Assembly (NCBI GenBank): GCA_023405705.1
Contig: JAEXXR010000432.1
Span: 1-10,125 of the forward strand
Source of the DNA: Actinomycetes bacterium
GTDB taxonomy: Bacteria; Actinomycetota; Thermoleophilia; Solirubrobacterales; Solirubrobacteraceae
Direction: 5' to 3'
Length of the DNA: 10,125 bases
In this document: positions 1-6,720 of the stretch, piece by piece
Numbering within the stretch: position 1 is the stretch's first letter
How the letters are laid out: each line of letters starts with the position of its first letter
The notes under the pieces: model-generated
What the model saw: the letters and a program-made list of their open reading frames with translations, nothing else
Databases searched by the model: none
What the model was told of the DNA's origin: nothing
Translations under genes and position numbers: made by a program

Positions 1-1230
1 GGTGGGGGCTGAGCCGGCGGCGATCGCGGCGGTGGGGCGGGGGGCCGCCGGTCTGAGGGTGTGGCGGAAGGCGATCGAGACGATCGCGCCGATCACGGGG
101 CCTGCGCAGGCGAGCACGAGCGCCCAGCGGACGTCGGCGGCCTCGACGATCACGCCGGCCAACGCGGCGCCGGCGGCGGCGCCGGCGACGTTGGCGGTCA
201 TCATCCACGTCGTCGCCTCGGTCGTCGTGCCGGGCGGCGCGACGTGGTCGATCAGCAGGTAGGCGGCCGCGGCCGACGGGGCCAGGGCCAGGCCGGCGAT
301 CGCGACCATCACGGCCATCATCGGGATCGAGTCGGCGAGCAGCAGCGGCAGCGTACCGACGGCCAGCACGACGTGCAGGACGATGAAGCGCTCGACGACC
401 GGGCTCGACCAGGTGCGGCCGCCGTACCAGACGCCGCCGAGCACGCTGGAGACCGCCATCACCGACAGCAGGATCCCGGCGAGCTCGGCCTTCTCGCCGT
501 GGGCCACGGCGAACGCCGGCATCGCGACCTCGATCGCGCCGAACGAGATGCCGGTCGGCACGATCGCGTACATCAGCGTCCGCATGCCCTTCGAGCTGAG
601 CGCGCCGGCGCGCGGGCGCTCCGTCGTCTCGCTGCGCCACTCGCGCGCGAGCGTTCCGGTCGCGAAGCCGAGCGTGCCGACCAGGCTCAGCGCGATCGCG
701 ACGATCAGCGCCATGCTCGCCGAGCTGAGCGCGATCAGCACGGTCACGATGATCGGGCCGATGATGAAGAAGAACTCGGAGACGACGCCCTCGAACGTGT
801 AGGCGGTGTTGCGGGCGTCGGCGTCGTCCTCGAACACCCGCGCCCACACCGACCGCATGCACGCGCCCAGCGGCGGCAGGGCCGCGCCGCCGAGGAAGGC
901 GAACGCTCCGAGCGCCCACGTCGGCGCGCCCTCGCGCGCGCAGATCAGCACGCCGGCGACGGCGACCGCGTTTGCCAGCGTCGACGGGATCAGCACCGCC
1001 GGCTGGCCGAAGCGGTCGACCAGCCGTCCCTGGATCGGGGCGAGTATCCCGGCGCCGAGCGCCCACATCGCGCTCGTCAGGCCGGCCTGCGCGAAGGATC
1101 CGGTCTCAGCTCTCACGAGCAGGACGATCGCGAGCGAGAAGATGCCGATCGGGATCCGCCCGATCAGCAGCGAGACGATCAGCCGCGTCGCCCCCGGCGG
1201 GCGCACGAGGACCCGGTAGGCGCCGAGCAT
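1..1230 (-). CDS. MFS-family transporter (3' end outside window)
   Basis: Read on the minus strand from ATG at 1230-1228, the frame stays open for 410 codons to the window edge without a stop. The product is strongly hydrophobic, with alternating apolar stretches that fit about 12 membrane helices: for example residues 17-38, 50-66, 79-97, 106-122, 147-168, 172-192, 219-240, 250-268, 282-299, 303-325, 343-362 and 369-388. The signature loop between helices 2 and 3 is visible at residues 68-75 (GRLVDRFG), matching MFS motif A. A polar central loop lies at about 196-215. The last helix is followed by a Pro/Ala-rich tail, so only a short C-terminal piece is probably missing. It should act in the cytoplasmic membrane as a secondary transporter, most likely for efflux. 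The substrate cannot be told. Its start codon shares one base with the stop of the HD-domain gene upstream (TGATG at 1232-1228), so translation is probably coupled. Confidence 0.85.
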   Translation of the reverse strand, partial: MLGAYRVLVRPPGATRLIVSLLIGRIPIGIFSLAIVLLVRAETGSFAQAGLTSAMWALGAGILAPIQGRLVDRFGQPAVLIPSTLANAVAVAGVLICAREGAPTWALGAFAFLGGAALPPLGACMRSVWARVFEDDADARNTAYTFEGVVSEFFFIIGPIIVTVLIALSSASMALIVAIALSLVGTLGFATGTLAREWRSETTERPRAGALSSKGMRTLMYAIVPTGISFGAIEVAMPAFAVAHGEKAELAGILLSVMAVSSVLGGVWYGGRTWSSPVVERFIVLHVVLAVGTLPLLLADSIPMMAVMVAIAGLALAPSAAAAYLLIDHVAPPGTTTEATTWMMTANVAGAAAGAALAGVIVEAADVRWALVLACAGPVIGAIVSIAFRHTLRPAAPRPTAAIAAGSAPT

Positions 1231-1859
1231 CAGGCGGCCGGGTCGGGGTCGTGCGCTGAGTCGCTGGAGGAGGAGGGGGTGGTGGGACCGTCGCCGCGGT
1301 CGAGCAGCACGTCCTCGCGCTCGGCCAGGGCCGCGATCACGAACGCGACGTGCTCGTCGAAGTCGACGCCGAGCTCGTCGGCGCCGTGCCGCAGCGCGTC
1401 GCGGTCGACGGCGGCCGCGAAGCTCGCCGTCTTCATCTTCTTCCTGACCGACTTCGGCGTCATGCCACGCAGGCCCTCGGGTCGGACGTACGCGCACGCG
1501 ATGACGAAGCCGCTGAGCTCGTCGACCGCGTACAGCGCCCGCTCCAGCTTCGAATCGCGCGACAGGTCCATCTCGTCCGCGTGCGATCCGATCGCCCGGA
1601 TCATCTCATCCGGGGCGCCGCGGCGCGACAGCTCGGCCATCGCCATTCGGGGGTGACCGTCGATGAGCGAGGGATACCGCTCGTAGTCGAGATCGTGAAG
1701 CAGGCCGGTGATGCCCCACAATTCTTCGTCGCCGCCAAGTTGGCGCGCGTACGCTCGCATCGCCGTCTCGACCGCGAGCATGTGCCGCCGCAGCGACGGC
1801 GATTCCGTCCACTCGCAAAGGAGGGTCCATGCCTCGTCGCGCGAAATCCCCCCTGGCAT
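1230..1859 (-). CDS. HDIG/HD-domain protein, putative phosphohydrolase
   Basis: This 209-residue cytosolic protein belongs to the small HD/HDIG-domain group often annotated as putative metal-dependent phosphohydrolases. The metal-ligand pattern H...HD...D is visible: His26 (RRHMLAVE), His55-Asp56 (GLLHDLDYE) and Asp113 (YAVDELSGF), with further His at 69 and 93. A conserved-looking basic stretch follows (KSVRKKMKTASFA, about residues 135-147). The C-terminal 20 or so residues are a Ser/Asp/Pro low-complexity tail. The chosen start is the ATG at 1859-1857, with no clear Shine-Dalgarno sequence upstream. Instead a TAGGGT hexamer lies 7 nt before the ATG, which would fit a leaderless transcript. 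Neighbours: it is first in a two-gene unit with the MFS transporter and diverges from murA-his. Substrate is unknown. HD proteins act on nucleotides, phosphate esters or second messengers, and nothing here chooses between them. Confidence 0.85.
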   Translation of the reverse strand: MPGGISRDEAWTLLCEWTESPSLRRHMLAVETAMRAYARQLGGDEELWGITGLLHDLDYERYPSLIDGHPRMAMAELSRRGAPDEMIRAIGSHADEMDLSRDSKLERALYAVDELSGFVIACAYVRPEGLRGMTPKSVRKKMKTASFAAAVDRDALRHGADELGVDFDEHVAFVIAALAEREDVLLDRGDGPTTPSSSSDSAHDPDPAA

Positions 1860-1865
1860 GGCTGT

Positions 1866-1872
1866 TACCCTA
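1866..1872. promoter_or_regulatory. candidate symmetric -10 element in divergent intergenic region
   Basis: The 82-bp gap 1860-1941 separates the leftward HD/MFS genes from the rightward murA-his operon. The heptamer TACCCTA reads as a TAnnnT -10 hexamer on both strands: TACCCT at 1866-1871 on plus, TAGGGT at 1872-1867 on minus. On the minus strand a weak -35-like TTGCGT lies at 1897-1892 (19-bp spacer), and the predicted start falls at or next to the HD-gene ATG. On the plus strand no convincing -35 is seen, and the leader to murA would be about 65 nt. This is a motif reading only. Confidence 0.35.
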
Positions 1873-1941
1873 GCTCAGCACCTCGGCCCCGACGCAATCC
1901 GTGTGTCCGACATGCGGGGCCGACGAAGCGATCCCCCTCTT

Positions 1942-3246
1942 ATGGAGAAGTTCGTCATACAAGGCGGCGTGCCGCTTTCCGGTACGTACGTGCCCGCGGG
2001 CAACAAGAACGGCGCGCTGCCGATCCTGGCCGCCGCGTTGCTGACCGACGACGAGGTCGTCATCCGCAACGTGCCGCGCATCAGCGACGTGCAGGCGCAG
2101 ATCGAGCTGATCGCCGACCTCGGCGCCCGCGCCGACTGGGTCGACGACAACGTCGTCGCGATACGCGCCGAGGGCGTCAGCAAGACCGACCTCGACCGCA
2201 GGCTGTCGGAGCGCATCCGCGCCTCCTTCCTGCTCGCCGGCCCGCTGCTCGCGCGCTTCGGCCGCGCCCACATGCCGCCGCCCGGCGGCGACGTGATCGG
2301 CCGCCGCCGGCTCGATCCGCACCTCGACGCCTTCAGAGCGCTCGGCGCGACGATCGAGCACGACCGCGACATCCTGCTGACGGCGCCGCGCGGCCTCACC
2401 GCCTGCGACTTCCTGATGGACGAGCCGTCCGTGATGGCGACCGAGAACGCGCTGATGGCCGCCGCGATCACGCCCGGCTCGACCGTCATCCGCAACGCCG
2501 CCTCCGAGCCGCACGTGCAGGACCTCGCGCGCATGCTCGTGAAGATGGGCGCCGCGATCGACGGGATCGGCTCCAACGTGATGACCGTCCACGGCGTCGA
2601 CCGCCTGAACGGCTGCGACCACAGCGTCGGCCCCGACCACATCGAGATCGGCTCCTTCATGGCGCTCGCCGGCGTGACCGGCGGCGAGCTGCTGATCAAG
2701 GACACCTATCCCGAGGACCTGCGGATGATCCGGCTGGTCTTCGCCCGCATCGGGCTGGAGACGGAGATGCGCGGCAACGACATGTTCGTGCCGGGCAACC
2801 AGAAGCTGATCATCACCAACGACGCCGGCGGCTACCAGCCGAAGGTCGAGGACGGGCCGTGGCCGGCCTTCCCGGCCGACCTCACCTCGATCGCGCTCGC
2901 ACTGGCGACGCAGTCGGAGGGCTCGGTCATCATCCACGAGAAGATGTTCGAGAACCGGCTCTTCTTCACCGACAAGCTGCAGCTGATGGGCGCCGCGATC
3001 ACGATCTGCGACCCCCACCGCGCGCTCGTCGTCGGCCACCGCCGCCTGCGCGGCGAGCGGGTCGAGTCGCCGGACATCCGCGCCGGCATGGCGATGCTGA
3101 TCGCCGCCCTCTGCGCCGAGGGCACGACGGAGATCGGCAACATCCGCCAGATCGACCGCGGCTATGAGCGGATCGACGAGCGCCTGCGCGCGCTCGGCGC
3201 GCGAATCGAGCGCGTCGAGGACAGCGAGCGCATCCACGCCCACTGA
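1942..3246 (+). CDS. murA: UDP-N-acetylglucosamine 1-carboxyvinyltransferase, Asp-type active site
   Basis: MurA transfers enolpyruvate from phosphoenolpyruvate to UDP-GlcNAc, the first committed cytosolic step of peptidoglycan synthesis. The product is 434 residues (E. coli MurA is 419). Family residues are present: Lys22-Asn23, Arg122 (equivalent of E. coli Arg120), Asp in FPADL (E. coli Asp305), Arg in FENRLF (Arg331), Arg in PDIRAG (Arg371) and Arg in IDRGYERID (Arg397). The position of E. coli Cys115 is Asp117 here (PPGGDVIGRRR, codon 2290-2292), as in Mycobacterium tuberculosis MurA. This predicts intrinsic insensitivity to fosfomycin. The start at 1942 puts Lys22/Asn23 in standard register and gives the usual M-E-K-F opening. 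There is no clear Shine-Dalgarno, and in-frame alternatives exist at 1858 (ATG), 1903 (GTG) and 1912 (ATG). The gene heads the his operon, ending 10 bp before hisZ. AroA (EPSP synthase) was considered and does not fit. Confidence 0.93.
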   Translation: MEKFVIQGGVPLSGTYVPAGNKNGALPILAAALLTDDEVVIRNVPRISDVQAQIELIADLGARADWVDDNVVAIRAEGVSKTDLDRRLSERIRASFLLAGPLLARFGRAHMPPPGGDVIGRRRLDPHLDAFRALGATIEHDRDILLTAPRGLTACDFLMDEPSVMATENALMAAAITPGSTVIRNAASEPHVQDLARMLVKMGAAIDGIGSNVMTVHGVDRLNGCDHSVGPDHIEIGSFMALAGVTGGELLIKDTYPEDLRMIRLVFARIGLETEMRGNDMFVPGNQKLIITNDAGGYQPKVEDGPWPAFPADLTSIALALATQSEGSVIIHEKMFENRLFFTDKLQLMGAAITICDPHRALVVGHRRLRGERVESPDIRAGMAMLIAALCAEGTTEIGNIRQIDRGYERIDERLRALGARIERVEDSERIHAH

Positions 3247-3253
3247 GGGAGGG
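3246..3253 (+). promoter_or_regulatory. ribosome binding site fixing the TTG start of hisZ
   Basis: AGGGAGGG begins on the last base of the murA stop codon and lies just before TTG at 3257-3259. No ATG or GTG in this frame occurs at a suitable place. The upstream in-frame stretch lies inside murA, and the next Met is at residue 17. The site therefore decides the TTG start and places hisZ translation directly behind murA termination. Confidence 0.7.
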
Positions 3254-3256
3254 TCC

Positions 3257-4225
3257 TTGATCCACCCGATTCCCAGCGGCACGCGCGACGTGCTGCCCGA
3301 CGAGATGCGAGAGCTGCGCGCGATCCTCGCGGCCGCGCACGGCGTCTTCGACTCAGCCGGCTACGGCGAGGTCGCGACGCCCGCGCTCGAGTACGAGGAC
3401 ACGCTCGCGATCGGCGGCGTCGGCGGGGCGCTGCCGGCCTACCGCCTGTTCGACGAGCAGGGCAACGTGCTGACGCTCCGCTCCGACATGACGGTGCCGA
3501 TCGCGCGGCTGGTCGCGACCCGCTTCGCGACCGCCGAGCCGCCGCTGCGCCTCTGCTACTTCGCGCACGCCTACCGCGGCATCAAGCCGCAGCGGGGCCA
3601 GTCGCGCGAGTTCCTGCAGGCCGGCATCGAGCTGATCGGCGCGCCTGCGCCCGACGGCACCGCCGAGGCGCTCACGGTGTTGTGCGACACGCTCGACGCG
3701 GTCGGGCTGAAGCGGTACCGGATCGGCCTCGGCGACGTGGCGCTGTACCAGGAGCTGCTCGACGCCAGCGGCGTCGACGGGGAGCCGCGGGCGCGGATCC
3801 TCAACGAGCTGGTGACGCGCGACTTCGTCGGGCTGGAGCGAGAGATCGACGAGCTGCGGCTCGCCGACGACGCCGCGGTGGCGGCCCTGAAGCAGGTTCC
3901 GCAGCTGCGCGGCGGGCCGGAGATCCTCGAGCGCCTCGACGGCGCCGCGCACGCGGCCGCCGACGGGCTGCGCCGCGTCCACGCGCTGCTGGAGCCGCGC
4001 GTCGCCGAGCGGGTCATCTTCGACCTCGGACTCGTGCGCAAGCTCGACTACTACACGGGCGCGATCTTCGAGGTCTACGACCCGACGCTGGGCGTGACGC
4101 TCGGCGGCGGCGGCCGCTACGACGACCTGCTCGGCCGCTTCGGCCGGCCGCTCCCGGCCGTCGGCTGGGCGCTGACGGTCGAGCGGCTGCACATCGCTTT
4201 GGCCGGTGAGGAGCAGGGGAGATGA
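3257..4225 (+). CDS. hisZ: ATP phosphoribosyltransferase regulatory subunit
   Basis: HisZ is a paralogue of the histidyl-tRNA synthetase catalytic core. It lacks aminoacylation activity and joins short-form HisG to make the active, histidine-inhibited first enzyme of histidine synthesis. The product is 322 residues from the TTG start and opens with IHPIPSGTRDVLPDE. Class II synthetase-like segments follow in order: LRSDMTVPIARL (about 74-85), CYFAHAYRG with REFLQAGIELIG (100-128), LVRKLDYYTGAIFE (259-272) and GGGGRYDDLLGRFG (283-296). The protein ends soon after the catalytic core, without the C-terminal anticodon-binding domain expected in HisS (about 420 residues). That length and the adjacent short hisG make HisZ the better call than HisS. 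It starts 10 bp after murA and overlaps hisG by 4 bp (ATGA, 4222-4225), fitting coupled synthesis of the two partner subunits. Confidence 0.93.
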   Translation: MIHPIPSGTRDVLPDEMRELRAILAAAHGVFDSAGYGEVATPALEYEDTLAIGGVGGALPAYRLFDEQGNVLTLRSDMTVPIARLVATRFATAEPPLRLCYFAHAYRGIKPQRGQSREFLQAGIELIGAPAPDGTAEALTVLCDTLDAVGLKRYRIGLGDVALYQELLDASGVDGEPRARILNELVTRDFVGLEREIDELRLADDAAVAALKQVPQLRGGPEILERLDGAAHAAADGLRRVHALLEPRVAERVIFDLGLVRKLDYYTGAIFEVYDPTLGVTLGGGGRYDDLLGRFGRPLPAVGWALTVERLHIALAGEEQGR

Positions 4226-4857
4226 GCGGCGGCAACGGCCTGACGATCGCGGTCCCGCGCGGCGCGCTGATGCGCGAGGCGCTCGACCTGCTCGACACGA
4301 TCGGGATCGACACCAGCGAGGTCCGCGCCAACGACCGCAAGCTGCTGTTCGAGGACGTCGGCATCGTCACGATGCGGCCCTCGGACGTGCCGACCTACGT
4401 CGAGGCCGGCGCCGCCGACATCGGCATAACCGGCAAGGACGTGCTGATGGAGCAGTCCGAGCGCGAGGTCTACGAGCTGCTCGACCTCGGCTTCGGGCGC
4501 TGCGTGATGGTGCTCGCCTCCGTCGCCGGCGACGACCCCGCCGCGGAGGCGCTGCGGCGCCTCGGCCAGATGCGGATCGCGACCAAGTACCGCAAGATCG
4601 CGATGGCCCACTTCGAGCGCACCGGCCGCCAGGCCGAGATCGTCGAGGTGAAGGGCTCGGTCGAGCTGGCGCCGCTGACCGGGATGGTCGACGCGATCGT
4701 CGACCTGACCGCGACCGGCACGACGCTGCGCGAGAACGGGCTGGTCGTGCGCGAGGAGATCGTCGTCTCGACCGCGCGGCTGATCGCCAACCCCGTCGCG
4801 CACAAGCTGAAGGCCGCGGCGATCGACGACCTGCTGGAGCGCCTCCGTGCGGCTTGA
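4222..4857 (+). CDS. hisG: ATP phosphoribosyltransferase catalytic subunit, short form
   Basis: HisG condenses ATP and PRPP to phosphoribosyl-ATP, the first step of histidine synthesis in the cytosol. The 211-residue length marks the short form (HisG-S), which lacks the C-terminal regulatory domain of long HisG and needs HisZ. HisZ is encoded immediately upstream. Family features: the N-terminal strand TIAVPRGALM (8-17), ADIGITGKDVL (65-75), and the PROSITE-type signature from Glu142 through GSVELAPLTG, AIVDLTATGTTL (about 142-169), which forms the PRPP-binding region. The ATG at 4222 overlaps the hisZ stop (ATGA) and has GAGGAG at 4208-4213, 8 nt upstream. The 3' end overlaps the GTG start of hisD by 11 bp. 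Confidence 0.96.
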   Translation: MSGGNGLTIAVPRGALMREALDLLDTIGIDTSEVRANDRKLLFEDVGIVTMRPSDVPTYVEAGAADIGITGKDVLMEQSEREVYELLDLGFGRCVMVLASVAGDDPAAEALRRLGQMRIATKYRKIAMAHFERTGRQAEIVEVKGSVELAPLTGMVDAIVDLTATGTTLRENGLVVREEIVVSTARLIANPVAHKLKAAAIDDLLERLRAA

Positions 4858-6127
4858 GCGCCGCACGCTGGCGAATGCCGAGAGCGCCGCGGCGCTCGCC
4901 GCAGAGCTGCGCACGCTGGTCCCGGCCGGCGCCTCCGTCGCCGAGCCGGTCGCCGCGATCCTCGCCGACGTGCGCGAGCGCGGCGATGCCGCCGTGCTGG
5001 AGCTGATCCGCAGATTCGACACCGGCGGCGCGGAGCCGAAGCCGCTGCGCGTCAGCTTCGAGGAGCTGGAGGCGGCGCTCGCCGGCCTCGACCCGCAGGT
5101 GCGCGCCGGCCTGGAGGTCGCCGCGCAGAACATCGGCGTCGTCGCCGCGATCGGGATCGACGAGGAGCGCGAGGTGACGCTCGGCCACGGCCAGACCGTC
5201 CGCCTGCGCGAGGTTCCCGTCCGCCGCGCCGCGGTCTACGTCCCCGGCGGCCGCGCGCCGTACCCGAGCACCGTCCTGATGGGCGTCGTGACCGCGGTGA
5301 CGGCCGGCGTCGAGGAGGTCGTGCTGTGCGCGCCGCCCGGTCCTGACGGCGAGGTCCACCAGGCGATCCTCGCGGCGGCCGAGCTGGCCGGCGCGAGCGA
5401 GGTCCTCCGCATGGGCGGGGCGCAGGCGATCGCCGCGCTCGCCCACGGCACCGAGACGATCGAGCCGGTCGACGTGATCGTCGGCCCGGGCTCGCTGTGG
5501 GTGCAGGAGGCCAAGCGCCAGGTGTCGGCGGCCGGCCTCGTCGGGATCGACGGCTTCGCCGGGCCCAGCGACGTGCTGGTCGTGCTCGACCACGGCGCCG
5601 ACGTGCGACTGGCGGCGCTCGACCTGCGCGCGCAGGCCGAGCACGGCGGCGACAGTCTCGTCATCGCGGTCTCTCCAGACGAGACGGTGCTCGACGCACT
5701 CTCCGAGGGGCTGGCGCTGGTCGAGGAGCCGGGGGCGGGCGCGCTCGTGCAGACCGCCGACCTCGACGACGCGCTCGCGCTCGCGAACGCCTTCGCGCCC
5801 GAGCACCTCGAGCTGATCGGCCCCGGGGCCGAGGCGCTCGCGCCGCAGGTGCGCAACGCCGGCTGCCTGTTCGTCGGCCCCAACGGCGCGACCGCCTTCG
5901 GCGACTACGTCGCCGGCTCCAACCACACGCTGCCGACCGACGGCGCCGCCCGCTTCGCCTCCGGCCTCTCCGCCCGCCACTTCCGCCGGCGGATGGCCGA
6001 GGTGCGGATCCCCGACCTGGCCGCCGCGACGCTCGCCCCGGCCGGGGTCGCGATCGCGCGCGCCGAGGGCTTCGAGATCCACGCGCAGTCGATGGAGGCG
6101 CGCATCAGGGAGAATCCCGGCTCATGA
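4847..6127 (+). CDS. hisD: histidinol dehydrogenase
   Basis: HisD is a zinc-dependent, NAD-linked cytosolic enzyme that oxidises L-histidinol through histidinal to L-histidine, the last two steps of the pathway. The 426-residue product has normal family length. Expected zinc ligands are visible: Gln263 and His266 (RAQAEHGG), Asp353 (FGDYVAGSNH) and His412 (EGFEIHAQS), equivalent to E. coli Gln259, His262, Asp360 and His419. The catalytic pair is Glu319-His320 (APEHLEL). Other family blocks are AVYVPGGRAPYPST (129-142), RMGGAQAIAAL (188-198) and IDGFAGPSDVLVV (234-246; the more usual Glu of AGPSE is Asp here). It starts with GTG at 4847, preceded by GGAG at 4836-4839, inside the end of hisG. 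The stop overlaps hisB as ATGA. In many actinobacteria hisC follows hisD, but here hisB follows directly. Confidence 0.96.
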   Translation: MRLERRTLANAESAAALAAELRTLVPAGASVAEPVAAILADVRERGDAAVLELIRRFDTGGAEPKPLRVSFEELEAALAGLDPQVRAGLEVAAQNIGVVAAIGIDEEREVTLGHGQTVRLREVPVRRAAVYVPGGRAPYPSTVLMGVVTAVTAGVEEVVLCAPPGPDGEVHQAILAAAELAGASEVLRMGGAQAIAALAHGTETIEPVDVIVGPGSLWVQEAKRQVSAAGLVGIDGFAGPSDVLVVLDHGADVRLAALDLRAQAEHGGDSLVIAVSPDETVLDALSEGLALVEEPGAGALVQTADLDDALALANAFAPEHLELIGPGAEALAPQVRNAGCLFVGPNGATAFGDYVAGSNHTLPTDGAARFASGLSARHFRRRMAEVRIPDLAAATLAPAGVAIARAEGFEIHAQSMEARIRENPGS

Positions 6128-6720
6128 GCGACCGCACGGCGACGATCGACCGCAAGACCGGCGAGACCGACATCCACCTGACGCTCGACCTCGAGGGGAC
6201 GGGCGCGGGGGAGCGCAGCACCGGCGTCGGCTTCTTCGACCACATGCTCGACCTGCTCGCGCGCCACGGCCGCCTCGACCTGACGGTCGCGGCCAGAGGC
6301 GACCTGGAGACGGGCGCCCACCACACCGTCGAGGACGTCGGCATCTGCATCGGGCAGGCGCTCGACCGCGCGCTCGGCGACCGCAGGGGGATCTACCGCT
6401 ACGGCTCGGCGACCGTCCCGATGGACGAGGCGCGCGCCTCGGCGCACATCGACATCTCGGGCCGCGCCTTCGTCGCCTGGGAGGTCGCGCTGCCGGTCGG
6501 CGCGATCGGCAACTTCGACCACGAGCTGGCCGAGGAGTTCTTCCGCGCCGTCGCCGGCAACGCCAGAATAGCGCTGCACCTGACGGTCGACGCCGGCACC
6601 AACGTCCACCACATCGTCGAGGCGCTCTTCAAGGCGTTCGCGCGCGCGCTGCGCGCCGCGGTCGCGATCGACCCGACCGAGACCGGCGTGCCCTCCACCA
6701 AGGGGACCCTCACAGCGTGA
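6124..6720 (+). CDS. hisB: imidazoleglycerol-phosphate dehydratase
   Basis: HisB (IGPD) removes water from imidazole glycerol phosphate to give imidazole acetol phosphate. The 198-residue monofunctional form is seen, with no N-terminal HAD phosphatase domain as in the E. coli bifunctional HisB, so histidinol-phosphate phosphatase must be a separate gene outside this window. Family motifs: TGVGFFDHMLDLLARHG (33-49), HHTVEDVGICIGQAL (66-80) and AGTNVHHIVEALFKAFAR (157-174). The paired His-His and Glu residues form the di-manganese sites. The ATG at 6124 overlaps the hisD stop (ATGA), with AGGGAG at 6107-6112 upstream. The stop overlaps the GTG start of hisH (GTGA, 6717-6720). Confidence 0.96.
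   Translation: MSDRTATIDRKTGETDIHLTLDLEGTGAGERSTGVGFFDHMLDLLARHGRLDLTVAARGDLETGAHHTVEDVGICIGQALDRALGDRRGIYRYGSATVPMDEARASAHIDISGRAFVAWEVALPVGAIGNFDHELAEEFFRAVAGNARIALHLTVDAGTNVHHIVEALFKAFARALRAAVAIDPTETGVPSTKGTLTA

Noticed and set aside
61..1656. Long plus-strand open frame opposite the MFS and HD genes (531 codons)
   Set aside because: The product is Arg/Asp/His-rich repetitive sequence. The minus strand encodes a membrane protein with MFS motif A and an HD-domain protein.
1860..1941. T-box or histidine-attenuation leader before the operon
   Set aside because: Only 82 bp are available. There is no T-box core sequence, no His-codon run and no terminator/antiterminator pair.
3257..4225. Histidyl-tRNA synthetase (hisS)
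   Set aside because: At 322 residues it lacks the anticodon-binding domain, and it is coupled to a short-form hisG, which requires HisZ.
4367..6082. Long minus-strand open frame opposite hisG/hisD (571 codons)
   Set aside because: It has the same antisense composition effect, and the plus strand carries intact HisG and HisD with all key residues.
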